From Colletotrichum lupini (lineage: Eukaryota; Ascomycota; Sordariomycetes; Glomerellales; Glomerellaceae): 64,000 nucleotides of DNA. The translations under genes and the position numbers were made by a program. The DNA is taken from the NCBI RefSeq assembly GCF_023278565.1, contig NC_064677.1:6696001-6760000 (forward strand), in the 5' to 3' direction. The notes beneath the pieces were generated by a model. That model was not told where the DNA came from, made no database searches, and was given only the letters and a program-made list of their open reading frames with translations. This document shows, piece after piece, positions 24,651 through 36,654 of the stretch. Every line of letters starts with the position of its first letter. Position 1 is the first letter of the stretch.

Positions 24651-26469
24651 CTTGGCAGGCAAGACAGAGGAAGAAGAAGCGGGCGCAACAGAGTTTATGA
24701 GAGAGGGGAGTCTCGCGCGCGCGCACAAAGTCGGGTAATGGTGCTAGGTTCGCGGCTATACGGATAGAGGAAATTTTGCTCGCGTGAGATGACAGGGGAT
24801 TTGCAATGTGCGTCGGTGAAGAAAATCGAGGTTATCCTCCTTTGGGGAGGTGAGAGGTGACAGTTTGCGATTGCAGCTTAGGTTGGGTATGGGGGAGCCT
24901 GGAGGGGAGGGGCTCAGAGAATGGGAATCCCACGATAAGTACGGAGTCGGGTGCTAGAGGTTTCTTATCGGGCCCGGCGCAAAAAGACACGGAGGGGTTT
25001 ATCGTGGGGCACGCAGGCGACACGGGTCACCTTCAGACCAGGTAGGTAAGGTACCTGGTAGTGTAAGATGGACCACAACTGTGAGGGGTGACGGGGGGGG
25101 CTGGCTGCAGGCTGGGTTAGGTTGGGTTCTCGAAGTGGTTCTGGAAGAGGAAGATTTACGAGAGGATGAGACGAGAATGGCCAGAGTTGGGCGGGGAGAC
25201 GATGCAAAGAAGAAGGGTGTTCAGATGAAGGGCCAAAGAATAGAAAAGAAAGACGCAACATAAGTTGAGCGGTTGTTAGGCGAATTACAGCCACAGCAAA
25301 AGGGCAACTAGTCGTGTGGTGCGAGGTTCTGAGGAGGTTGCAGTTATGGGCCGTTGGTCGCTTTGGTTGACCGAGCCGTGGGGATGGGGACCACTGGGGA
25401 GAGCTCCAGGTAGTGAGTGGACCTCCAGCTGGAAGTGGTCAGGTGCACCCCTCGCCGTCATCCCTGCCCGCTTTACAAAAGTATGTACTCCGTAAGTTAT
25501 GCGTATATACTGCGTAAAGGTAGGTACCTTATCATTGGTCCCAGGTTCCTTATAGCGCGCTTTAGACCGTACATTGTCCCGCAGTGCCGCAAATGCACCC
25601 GACGACAACCGCACAAATTTGGTATTCCGCCGACTTCCGCCCACCTCACATGTCAAGGTACCTTGTCTTCAGGTAACTTCACAATTCCAGAGCAAGGGTT
25701 CTTCTTATCGTCGCACTAACACCAATTCGCTCCTCCATTACTTCACCACCAGCTAAAAAAAAAAACTCGGGAAGGATTCTGTCACCGACATGACATCTCA
25801 CGAGGCCACAGAAACATACTTTAGAGTACCTTAACCAAACGTCAAGTTTGGCACCTTCAAGTCTCTGTCAGCCCGGTTCCATGGCAATGCCACGCAACCA
25901 CGCAACCATCCCGAAAAGACAAGACTAAATGTGACGTCAGGGGGACCCTACTGTACCAGTCGGGAGCTCCCGACCCTTGCTTTCCATGGCATGGCGCGCG
26001 CGTCTTGCATGTGACGTACATGGCGACACACCAACAGTTCGCCCCCAAAATTGACAGCAGTTGACATCAATTGACAGCTTTGGGCGAAAATGGTATTTGG
26101 GTTCTTCTCCAATTACCATGCCGGTAATTGCCATGTGCCTCATTTGACCGTCCAATCTCCTTCTTTAAATGTACACGACGCTATATCGCTGGGAACAGAC
26201 CGTGTAGACGTCTAAATTGCAAAATCCTGCTTCAATACATGTACAGACCTTGGTACACGAACTTTTATTAGCATACACGGCACACACACACACACACATA
26301 CTCTCTCTCTCTCTCTGTCTCTCGATTGAGCTCGACACACCTTGTATGACACGGTCCAGCTGGATTTGTAGTTACACGCTCTGCCATTCACCGGTGAGCT
26401 ACGACTATATTGCCTAAATACAACACACTACTTGAGAAGCTTCTAGTACCAACATGCTCCAACGCACGG
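24651..26469. promoter_or_regulatory. Upstream region of the choline kinase and 3' flank of the HAD gene
   Basis: 1.8 kb with no supported gene. It contains several AGGTACCT-like palindromes (about 25050, 25528 and 25657) and a CA/CT microsatellite at 26279-26324. Frames found here are short and on mutually overlapping strands. Confidence 0.45.
26279..26324 (+). repeat. Compound (CA)n-(CT)n microsatellite
   Basis: A run of nine or more CA units is followed by ta and then eight or so CT units. It lies about 150 bp beyond the stop of the HAD gene on the opposite strand. Confidence 0.8.
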
Positions 26470-28010
26470 CTAGATCTTGGCCGACCTCCCCTCCCTCTGC
26501 AACGCCCACTCAACCGCCGCCTTGACATCATCCACAATCATCTTGGGCTTATGCGTAGGCGCGCCCCTCTCCTGGCTCCAGACACCCGTCTTCACCAGCA
26601 CAGAAGCCCACTCCGTCTCCTCGTTACTGTAATCATTCGCGCCCCGGATGTCGCTCTCCGGGTTATCCCCCACCATGTACACCGTCTTCAACGGCGCGAC
26701 ATCTCCACCACCACCACCACTCTTACTCTTACCAAGCAGCGCCTTTCGATGGGCATCAAGAACCCGCTCCGCATACTGATACGTAGTCGCAAACGGCTTC
26801 CCAAACACAGTCCTCTTCAGCTCCGCCTGCCCCGCCGTGACCTCCTTCCACACGCCCGCCACAGCCGCCTGGAATGCCCCCTGCCCGAACCGCGGCTGGT
26901 GGTACGTCGTCGACCAGAACAGGTCCGCGTTCGAAAAGATGAGCGGGGGCTGCCCGTCCTGCTGCCACCCGCCGTTCGGCAGCGACGCGTCGCCGTTCTT
27001 GGGCGAGTACGTTCCCAGCAGACCGTTGCGCGACAAGAGCAGGTCGGTGATGATTTGGATGTCGAGAGCCCAGTCGCGCGGGTCGTTGAAGACGAACATT
27101 GCGTCGATCTTGAGCGCGTCCGCGTCTGCTACGGTGCCGTCGTGGATCGGTTTCGGTAGGGTCTCGTGGGAGCCTGCGTAGACCGACTTTTTGAGGAGTT
27201 CAAAGGGGAATACTTCGGGGTGGGCGTGGATGATGTCTGCAGGCGTCACCACGTTCTTGAAGCCGTACCTTGTTGGATCGTCAGTTGGTGTGAAGCGTAG
27301 ACAGCATGCGAGCTCTCAAAGGTGATTGACTTACAGCTTGGCAATCTCTCTGCACTTCCTCGCATCGGCACCCGTCAGGAAGATGGTCTTGTCTCCCAGT
27401 CCCTCCGGCCCCTGCACCAGCTCTTGAAAGGGAGTGTGCGACTGGACAAAGTTGTCCACCGAGAGCTTGACCCCGAGCTTGTCGCTCAGGTCCTTCACCC
27501 GGACGGCCTCGGGCTTGCCTCCGCCGTTGGTCAGGAGGATGAACGGGATGTTGTTGTCGTTGAGATACTGCAGCGACTCGGCGGCCCCGGGAATGGGCTT
27601 GGCCACGTGCAACAGAACGCCATCGATGCTGCCCTCTCTCGTTAGTCACGTCTCTTACACAGTTCCTGGTGGAACATGGGTGATGGTTATGGCTTCCAGG
27701 ACCTCATCGGGCCCCCCAATGAGCTACGCCTTCTCGCGCTGTTGGGTTTGACTCACTCAAAAGCAAATGCAAACGACGGGGCTTCGCCCGCCTCGAAAAC
27801 CGGCTTCTTGCTACTGAACCACCGTTCCGAACCAAAAGTCTTGGTGGCGCCCGGTAATCTCGTCAAAGGCAGCGTAACCCTCTTCAGCCCGGAAAGTTCT
27901 CTCTCGTGACACCCGATACCGGCAGCCGCGCACCTGAAAGGTGTCGGTGAAGTGGTGAGTGGCCTCGAAACGAGCCGACCGAGGCCCGTTGTCCTGACTG
28001 CCTGTCTCAT
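26470..28010 (-). CDS. CECR5/HDHD5-like HAD-superfamily hydrolase (mitochondrial)
   Basis: HAD subfamily IIA protein of the TIGR01456/CECR5 type. Minus-strand exons: 28010-27757, 27628-27335 and 27268-26470, in frame to 448 residues. The nucleophile motif FDIDGVL spans the first splice (Asp85, Asp87). HAD motif II appears as ILLTNGGG, and motif IV as MVGDNPESDIRGAND near residue 385. Between them is the large C2 cap of this subfamily. The N-terminal about 75 residues are Arg/Ser-rich and low in acidic residues, consistent with a mitochondrial presequence. The substrate of this family is not established. Introns are about 128 and 66 nt. Confidence 0.88.
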
Positions 28011-28788
28011 GATGTGTAAAATGCAAGTCCCTTCAAAATCAATCTGGAATTCAAATATGCCGCATGACAGAACGTGAAAGGAAAAATGGGTGCTGTTTGA
28101 GTGTAAGAGTGATGATGAGTCGAGGTTGCCCGTGTGGTCGAGGTTGAGCCCGTTGGCACGGATAACGGATAACGGTCAACACTGACTGAGCTACTCCCCT
28201 GCAGGGAACCTACCCCTGCCATCCGTCCAATGCTCTCCGCTCGCTCGCTAATTTTAGCGGCTGAGTTGACCTCAGGTCTGCGGGGTGCGTCTTGAGCCCA
28301 TCATTCAATGCAACGCCTTGAAACCGGCCACCTCATTATTAGGTGAGGAAGCTACATTCTGATACCAAAGACCTATAATTTAGATAGATACGTTCCTTCT
28401 CATAGTTCATGATCCATGTGTGTTAGTCGCTAAAGTCAACAGTCTGGATTTCTGTAGATAGCATCTAAGCAACGAAGGCTCAGGAGGGAGTTTGATGATT
28501 CCGTACTAGGTACAAGAAATGTTTCCTTAAAACGCAATTACGGTGCACTCACTGCCATAACTACAGTCTCAAAGATACATCGACCTCCATTCATTGAGAA
28601 GCAAGGCTAAATTGAGGAAAGCTTCAATAATGTTCCATCGATTGCAAACATTCCAAGGCATTACAGTGTGATTGAGTGGTCTTGGAGCAACGATGGCTCA
28701 AAGGTCTATCCATATAACAGTTGATAGTACATATTACACAAGTTGGTACACCACGCACTTTTCATCAATCTTCTCGCTTCCTCTCAAC
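28011..28788. other. Intergenic interval, HAD gene promoter and SCO1 3' flank
   Basis: Both flanking genes are on the minus strand, so this 778-bp interval holds the HAD gene promoter and the SCO1 3' UTR. No other feature was recognised. Confidence 0.45.
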
Positions 28789-29786
28789 CTACTCCTCCTT
28801 CTTCCACCCTCCCTGCCAATCATTCATATGGTCCAGAATAATCTTGGCCGCCTGCGACGGCGAGTGCTGCCGCCCCAGCGCCTCAACAAAGTCGCCCTCG
28901 GGGTCCATCAGATAAAAGTATATGCTGTGGTCCACCAAGTAGTCCTGCCCCGGCTTGACGTGCTGCGGCGTGCTGAAATAGACGCGGTACAGCTTGCACA
29001 TGGCCTTGATCTCGTCGTAGGTGCCCGTCAGGCCGATGAATTTCGGGTGGAACTCGGACAGGTACTCCTTGACCACCTTGGGAGTGTCGCGCTCCGGGTC
29101 GCAGGTGATGAAGAGGGGCAGGACGGAGCCGGGGCGCTGCTTCTCGACGAGGTCGTACATCTGGGCCATCTTGTCGAGTTCGTCGGGGCAGATGTCGGGG
29201 CAGTGCGTGAAGCCGAAGTAGACCTGTGGCAGACGTTGTCAGCTTTTTCTTGTTTCTCTTCCCTTGCGATATTGCACGGCTCCACGAACCAGTGCGTAAC
29301 GGCCCTTCATATCCTCGCTGGTGAACTTGTTGCCGTTCTGGTCGGTCAACTCGAACTGTCCTCCCACCTTGGGCCGTCCCATGCCCTTAGTCGCCTCCGC
29401 AATGCGCTTGCGCTCCATGCGCTGCTTCTCGGCCTCAAAGTACCATGTCAGACCAACACCGGTTCCGACGAACAGCAGGCCTGCCTTCCATGAAAAGGGC
29501 TGGTTCAGACATCCAGTCAGCATGACCACTCTCAATGACAACGGCACCCAAGTACTCTAGATAGAGACCATACCCCTGCTCTGTATCTGCTCTTTGCCTC
29601 CTCTACGGTCTTGAACGTCTTCGTCCTTCTTTGCGCCGGGGAAGGTCTCGTCTGAAGCATACTCGGCGCAGCGGTAGTCGGCCGGGTCTGCTTAGGAAAC
29701 GTCGATTGGGAGATGCATCGTCGGCACTGTGTCGAAATTGTGGAGGAGAGAGACTTCCACAGAAGCCCCGTAGTGGCTTGCGACAT
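28789..29786 (-). CDS. sco1: Sco1 copper chaperone for cytochrome c oxidase
   Basis: Inner-membrane mitochondrial thioredoxin-fold protein that passes copper to the CuA centre of Cox2. Minus-strand exons: 29786-29574, 29499-29290 and 29223-28789, in frame to 285 residues (yeast Sco1 is 295). An Arg/Ser/Thr-rich presequence covers about 1-70. A single membrane segment lies at about 76-92. The copper site CPDIC has Cys149 and Cys153, and the conserved His is in VDHS (about residue 240). Other Sco blocks are ITCDPERDTP and FIGLTGTYDEI. The splice PFSWKAG begins exon 2 exactly as in other fungal Sco proteins. ATG 29786 is used because upstream sequence in frame has only a TTG. The donor of intron 2 (gttcgt) is weak but the join is in phase and matches the family. 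Divergent from spp1. Confidence 0.93.
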
Positions 29787-30210
29787 GGTTGAGGTAATTG
29801 AAGATTTAATCAACGAGATGATGCAGGGCGACCGGGAAATCTAGGAGCCTTCGTCATTCGAAAATCGTAAGACTCCAAAAAGCTCCCGGTGAGCTTGGGC
29901 CACCTGCCAAAATACTGTGGGTCGGAAGAACCATTGATGCGGTATTCCTTCCCTATTGTTCTGTTCACCGAAACAGACCGAGAGCCAGCCGATCTCACCG
30001 AGATAGCCGTGGGTCTTTCCTTAATGCTGGACCTTCCACTCTCAGTCACTCTCATTCTGTAATTTCACTCTAGTGAACCTCAGCGCCGTGCATCACGTAA
30101 CAAACGAAATTGTCTTTCCTTTTTCTTTTCACTAAAACTCACTCTTTGTTCACACACTGCGCTCTCAATATTTGTGTTCCACTTTCAGGTCGTCACTGCT
30201 GTAAAGATAT
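29787..30210. promoter_or_regulatory. Shared divergent upstream region of sco1 and spp1
   Basis: 424 bp between the two start codons, necessarily containing both promoters. No motif was assigned. Confidence 0.5.
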
Positions 30211-31720
30211 ATGCTGGAAGCCATGGATTCAGACGTGGAGCCAAAGATCAAAGGCGGCGAGGATGAGGATCTCGAGATGGCAGACGCGCCCGGCCAAGTT
30301 CCCACCACATCTCAAACGGCACTTCAGAACAAAGAAGAGGAGCAAACGGATTTCATTACGGCGCCGTCATCACAACCCGATTCTTCTCTCCCACCTCCAA
30401 ATAGAGAGGCTTTCTCTCCTTCCACCATTCTAGAAAGCACCGAGAAGCCCTCAGAATCTCAAAAGATGGGACCGAAGAAGAAGGGAACCGCTGCGGTCAA
30501 GAAGGTGCCGAAAAGACCCAAGGGTGGCCCATCGAAATCAAGCAAGCCCAAGAAGCAGACCGACGCAGCGTCCACGACATCATCCGCCAATCTACATGAT
30601 GACTTGGCAGGAGGTTCCGATGAAGAATCAGACAACGGACCGTATTGCATCTGCCGCGGTCCAGACGATCACCGGTTCATGATCTCTTGCGACATGTGCG
30701 ACGACTGGTTCCACGGCGAGTGCATCGGCATGAGCAAGGAGGTTGGCGAGAACCTCATTGAGCGTTTCGTCTGCCCTAACTGCGCAGACGGCGACCAGAA
30801 CGTCAGCCTCTTCAAGAAGACGTGCTCGTACAGGAACTGCATAAAGGCCGCGCGTCTCTATGATGGGCCGGAGAACAGCAGCGTCTTCTGCAGCGATGAG
30901 CATGCGCACATGTTTTGGGAGAAGAGCATCGCGGCCCTGCCGAAGAAGCACTCATCCAAGAACGGTACGCAGGACGGACTTACTCAGGAGGAGGCCATGG
31001 GTCTGTTGGCTAGCACGCTTGCCGGTGTCGACTCGGATGATGGCAGATGGAAGGTCCGAACCAAGCCGTTTGCTCCAAAGCATAACGGAGGTACGCAAAT
31101 CAGTTCAACGGCTCAACTGGATTGCGCAATTAGACTAACTACTTCATGCAGCTGAAAGCCCTGAATCTAAGACTAAGAATCTTATACCAGCGTATCTCAC
31201 CGAGGAGGAGAAGGAGATTCTTACAGTGTCAGCCGCGGAGCGAAAGAAGCTGGGCGAAGAGGTCCTCCTCTGCCAAAAGATGCTCCAGATCCTCGAGTGG
31301 TCCAACGACCGGCGAAAGGCCCTCATCGCCTCCAAGCAATTCGAAGACGCGGCATGCGGCTACGACTACCGCCTCGACCAGGTGGGCGTCGTGGGCCCCT
31401 TTGCCAACTGGCTCAAGTCGGACGAGGCCAAGGAGATCTACAAGGCGGGCAACCTCGACGTCGGCAGCCGGCTGAGCGGCGAGGACAAGAATCTTTGCGA
31501 CAAGAAGCGTTGCAAGCCTCATCAGGGATGGTACTCAATCCACACTAGAGATGTGAAGTACCAGATGAAGCTCCTGGCTGTGGACGCGAACACGAGGCTG
31601 GATGCGGAGCGCCGCATCAAGGAGGCGGCGGCGGAACGGAAGCTGAGGAAGGAGGCGGAGCACAATACCGTGCAGCGTGTTTTGCCGGATGGGTCTCTGG
31701 GCCCGCCCATAGCCACTTGA
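30211..31720 (+). CDS. spp1: Set1C/COMPASS PHD-finger subunit Spp1 (CFP1-like)
   Basis: Chromatin protein that reads H3K4 methylation and supports H3K4 trimethylation by Set1. Exons 30211-31090 and 31152-31720 join in frame to 482 residues. The N-terminal 140 residues are acidic/basic low-complexity with a Lys-rich stretch. The PHD finger is at about 146-195 (YCICRGPDDHRFMISCDMCD, then DWFHGECIG, then FVCPNC), with the aromatic and acidic residues usual for H3K4me binding. It is followed by the Spp1-specific second Cys-rich motif (CSYRNCIKAAR, then SVFCSDEHA). The C-terminal half (KRCKPHQGWYSIHTRDVKYQM and a charged helix) is typical of fungal Spp1. Two ATGs lie close together (30211 and 30223); the first is annotated. 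Confidence 0.9.
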
Positions 31721-33058
31721 GATGGCTTTGGCTTCGATTCTAGATTTGAGATTTGTAATAAGGCGATGGCGAGGACAAGGCGTTTCCGGGGTCAAAAAGG
31801 CTTGAGATATTGCGATGCCCAGCCAGAATACCTAGGCTGTGTCTCGACACTGCGACAGGGAGGCAATGTAGTCTAGTCACTTTGGAGTGCTTTGGAGAGA
31901 TGGCCGAAAGCCGTCCAAAATCACAATCACGACTTGGTACGATTACCGGCATGGCGGTGATGAAGAATGGCATTAATCTGGGCCTTTACCCATCGGCATC
32001 AATATCATTCAACTTCCCACCTCTTTGCCGGTTACCATTTCCCCTTCAGTTGACAGGTTTATTCACCATGCAAAGCCAACGCAGCAAAGACATAATACTA
32101 AGAAATGAAGCATTCTGTGGAACCATAATACTAGAAGCAAGGGATCAAACATCCTTCAAAGGATGTTCACCTCGTACAAATCGCCAGTGACTAAGCACCC
32201 CGGACACGCCAAGACGTCAATTCGGCCCGCGACTTGTCTCTGTTTGTCTTTGATCCTTCAACTTTCCCACACCAAATAATCTCTCACCCATTTTCCCATC
32301 TTCTCATTTGCCATACACACTCATTTTGGCATGCTCCCCGCGTCATACACCAAGCAAAGCAACCCACACCAAGAATGCGTCAAGAAATAACAAAGCCCCT
32401 GAATGTACGGATAGGGCATTCCACCAAGTGTCCATCATGATATTCCGCACCCAATGGCCCTCCATGGCCCCGTTTCCCTTGCCGCCAAGCACAGAGCCGA
32501 GGAACCCGTTCTGCCCGTCTGGGGTGTTCTGCTGTGCCTCTCTAACCATCTCGGGGCTGGCGCGACCAGACTATCAACCCCCAAATCTCCAAATCTCGTA
32601 AAAACAACGAGCTCTCAAGGTAGCGCGAGGTCTGCCTACCGGTATTATGCAGTCAGGCTAGCTCCAACGGCCCCAGATAGGTAGCCCTGCTGGGCGTGGC
32701 TCCAAAGAGTCTTGCCTTTCTTCCCCATTTTTGCGGCTGTACTAGAGGAGAGCTCCCGCTGTTGTCCCATTGACAGAAAAGGACGTGCGATCCCGTCGCC
32801 GTTTGGCATCTGACAGCTCCGGCCGGCGATACTCTGCTTTCTTCTTTTTTCCTGTAGTCTCAACAGCCTTGTGTTGCTTACCGGCTCATGTCCCCGGTTT
32901 CTCGAATACCCGTCCAGACGTCTGCCAGGATAAGCCTCTCCGCATAAGAAGCAGTCTGCGGGGGTGGAGCAGACGTAAACAACAGGGACTCGATCTCCAA
33001 CCACAGGCGTCCGTTTCTCGAGGGAGTCGAAGCTTTGGGCCCCCCCCAGTCCACAGGG
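31721..33058. other. Intergenic interval upstream of the aspartic protease
   Basis: 1.3 kb holding the spp1 3' UTR and the protease promoter. Open frames here are short and unsupported. Confidence 0.45.
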
Positions 33059-34645
33059 ATGAAGCTATCCACGACGACCTTGGCCCTCGCGGCCCTGGCG
33101 TCGGAAGCCGTCTCGCAAAAGGTCATCTCAGCCAACTTCCACAAGATCCAGCTCCCCGTAGACCTGGTTCAAATCACCCGCCGCGACACCCTCACCCTCG
33201 CGGCGCTCAACAACATCACGGGCGGCGGGTACTACTCAGAAGTCGAGATCGGCACCCCGGGACAGAAGGCGCTGCTGCACGTCGACACGGGCAGCAGCGA
33301 CACGTGGATCGTCGACAAGCAGGCCGACCTCTGCACGAGCACGAAGCTGCAGCGCCAGTACGAGACGGGGTGTACCGAGACATACAACTCGACGGCGAGC
33401 TCGACGTACAAGGTCGTCGGTCAGAACGGGTTTGATATCACGTACCTTGACGGCAAGAACATCAAGGGAGACTACATCTCGGATGTCGTCAGCATCAATG
33501 GGAAGACGGTCAAGGGCCAGCAGCTTGGTCTGGCGATTCAGACGGTCAAGGGCACCGGGTTGATTGGTCTGGGGTTCTCACAGACTGTGGCGACGAAGCG
33601 CAAGTATCCTACCATTCTCGACAACATGGTTACGCAAGGTGTCATAGGCAGAAAAGCCTTCAGTATATGGCTGGTAAGGGAGGCGCTCTACAATTTTCAA
33701 TCCTCCAGCATGTCCACTGACAGTGACGGGTAGAATGATCTTTCGTCGTCTGAGGGAACATTACTGTTCGGCGGCATTGACACGGAGAAATACACCGGCT
33801 CGCTCACCACGCTCCCGCTCGTCAACGACCACCATTCGGGTAACATGACAAGCTACAGCATATCCATGACCGGCGTCGAAATCGAAACACCAGACGGCAA
33901 GACGGTCAACATGGCCGAGGACAGCTTCAACGCCGCGACCGTCCTCGACTCTGGGTCGACGATATGTCTTCTCCCAGAGCAAATGGCAAAAGCCATCTGG
34001 GTCAAATACGACGTCGTCGACGCCGGGTACGGCTTTATCGATTGCAAGTGGCGAGGCCCCCAAGGCGAGGGAATCTTTTTCGACTTTGCTTTCGCCGGCG
34101 TCAAGATTCGCGTCCCGATGGAGGAGATGGTCCTGGATAACCTTGACCCCATCATGGACCAGCTCAAGGGCCTCACCCCCTTCGACAAGCCCTGCATGTT
34201 TGGCATACAAAACAGCGCCACGTTCGACGTCAACAGCACAGAGTTTGCGCTGCTGGGCGACACGTTCCTGCGCAGTGCATACGTCGTCTACGACGAGGCG
34301 AACCACCAGGTCGGCATCGCACAGTCGAATCTCAACGCGACCCGGACCAATGTGATTGAGCTCCGGGCGGGCGAGACTGCCTTGCCGACGGCCACGGGTG
34401 TGGCGAGCCAAGCTAGCACGCCGGCGCCGACGTCGACGAGGGCCGGGACGGGGACGATGACGAGGACGGCGGCTGCTGGGATGGATACGTCGGTAGCGTC
34501 GGCAGGCGCTTCGACGCCGTCGTCGAGCGAGTCACCGAATGCCGCGTCACATCCTGGGCTGGTGGCCTCGGAAACGGACGGCTTCTTGGTAATGGTGCTC
34601 ATGTCTGTCTTTGCTGTCGTTGGCGCGGCGCTGATGGCGGGTTAA
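33059..34645 (+). CDS. Secreted GPI-anchored aspartic protease (yapsin/OpsB-like)
   Basis: Pepsin-fold (A1 family) protease. Exons 33059-33673 and 33734-34645 join in frame to 508 residues. A hydrophobic signal peptide covers about 1-19. The two catalytic motifs are present: DTGSSDTW (Asp76) and DSGSTICLL (Asp277). Other pepsin features are a GLIGLGF segment, LFGGIDTEKYTG after the splice, and FALLGDTFLRSAYVVYD. A Ser/Thr-rich stalk (about 390-475) and a terminal hydrophobic helix (FLVMVLMSVFAVVGAALMAG) indicate a GPI signal, so the enzyme probably sits at the plasma membrane or cell wall. The propeptide is short. ATG 33059 is placed immediately before the signal peptide. Downstream it is followed in tandem by ade1. 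Confidence 0.92.
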
Positions 34646-35261
34646 TTCTCGTATGCATATACTTACTCATACTTTGAAATGATAATGTAATTTGACGTCA
34701 AGGTACAGACGCTCTCCCTCGCGTCTGGCATGCCTCCAAAGCGTGGCCTATATGGCATTCACTGCATCTTCATTCGGTCTGTAGATTGTTTGAGAGAGAG
34801 AGAAGTATCTCAATTGAATCAATAATTGACCTGATGTATTCAGTCAATCGCAATTCAGACCGTCGTCTCAAACTGCGGAATGTCACTGCTTAAAGTTCGA
34901 ACCCATCAATGGAGGGGGGGAACCGGTGGAGCGGTTGCACCCGAAGGGGAAATTTTTTTCACGCCGGTTTTTCGTCACCCGTGCCGAACGGACGGTCAAC
35001 CTTTTGAACGTCTCCCAACCTCATCCCGAACTCGGCTTCGAAAACCTGACTCATCCTCCGTCTTCTATTCACCAAGGTGCGCCAGATTACTGTCTGCAAG
35101 GCTCTACCTCACGTTGCTCACATCTCCCGACTTTGGTTGACCTCTCCGTCCCTTGTCGCGCTATAACAACTCGACTGCCCCTCCATTGAACCCCTCCAAA
35201 GCCGACAATTTCAACCCCTCCACCCCACATTCACTCACCTCATTCACACAGCTCTCACACA
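34646..35261. promoter_or_regulatory. Upstream region of ade1
   Basis: 616 bp between tandem genes. The last 100 bp before the ade1 ATG are strongly C/T- and CA-rich, as is common in promoters of highly expressed fungal genes. Confidence 0.5.
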
Positions 35262-36399
35262 ATGGCGACTGCTAGCGTCACATCCGTCGACCTCACCGGC
35301 CTCAAGAAGATCGGCCAGGGCAAGGTTCGCGATGTCTTCGAGGTCGACGACAAGACGCTCCTCTTCGTCGCCTCCGACCGCGTCTCGGCTTTTGATGTCG
35401 TCATGAAGAACGGCATCCCTGACAAGGGCGCCATTCTCACCCACGCCTCTGTAAGGCTCATTCTTTCATTCCACTCCACTCACTCATTCACTCACTCAAA
35501 TCCTTTTACTCCTCACAACCCCTTCTCATTCTATATCCTCGAATCTTAGATCATGTGAGAAGTCATCTTTACTAATACGACTGCTCAACGGCACATAGGC
35601 CCACTGGTTCAAGGTTCTCACCGACCGAGTCCCGGGCCTCAAGACCCACTTCATCACCCTCGACCCCCCGGCCGGCTTGCCCGCCGCCGACGCCGCTCTC
35701 ATCAAGAACCGCGCCATGCAGGTCCGCCGCCTCAAGGTCATTCCCCTCGAGGCCATCGGTATGTCTCAACCCCATGCTTCTCATACTAAACCTTCTCGTG
35801 ATTATAAATGCTGACTGTAACCCCAACAAGTCCGCGGCTACCTCACCGGCTCCGCCTGGAATGAATACAAGTCAAAGGGCACCGTCCACGGCATCCCCGT
35901 CCCCGCCGGCATGCAACAATCCCAAGCCTTCGCCACGCCCCTCTACACCCCCTCCACAAAGGCAGAACAGGGCGAGCACGACGAGAACATCCACCCGGAC
36001 GAGGCCGTCAAGCTCGTCGGAGCCAAGTACGCCAACCGCGTCGAGGAGCTCGCCCTCCAGCTCTACGCCGCGGCGCGCGACTACGCCGCCGAGCGCGGCA
36101 TCATCCTCGCCGACACCAAGTTCGAGTTCGGCGTCGACCCGGACACGGACGTGGTCGTGCTCGTGGACGAGGTGCTCACGCCCGACAGCAGTCGGTACTG
36201 GCCTGCTGCTGGGTACGCTGTCGGCCGCGACCAGGAGAGCTTCGATAAGCAGTTTATTCGCAACTGGTTGATTGAGCAGGGGCTCAAGGGGAAGGAGGGA
36301 GTTGCGCTGCCCGAGGATGTGTGCAAGGCTACGGCGGAGAAGTATAAGGATGTGTTTGTCAAGTTGGTGGGGAAGAGCTTTGATGAGGTTGTGGCGTGA
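35262..36399 (+). CDS. ade1: SAICAR synthetase (phosphoribosylaminoimidazole-succinocarboxamide synthase)
   Basis: Ligates aspartate to CAIR using ATP, in de novo purine synthesis. Exons 35262-35450, 35599-35758 and 35831-36399 join in frame to 305 residues (yeast Ade1 is 306). Conserved blocks: [65 protein letters not shown], and DTKFEFGVD followed by [16 protein letters not shown]. Introns are 148 and 72 nt. ATG 35262 starts directly before the conserved domain. No abnormality seen. Confidence 0.97.
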
Positions 36400-36654
36400 G
36401 GGGAGTGCTGAGGGGATGGACAGTCGTGTTTACTATCAGTCTTTTGCTATATTACAGTCTCTGGAATTGCTACCTAGAGTCAAAAAGAACTGGGAATGGC
36501 ATAAGAATAGAAAAGAAGTTCTTTTGATGTGTGTGATCGTGAGGTAGTAACGCTCGCTCGATTGTCGGAAAAGCGTATAGTACAGAATGAACATCCCGAA
36601 CGAGCTATAATACAACGCAATTGCAACCTTAAAGCGGCCGCCAATAGTGAGAAA

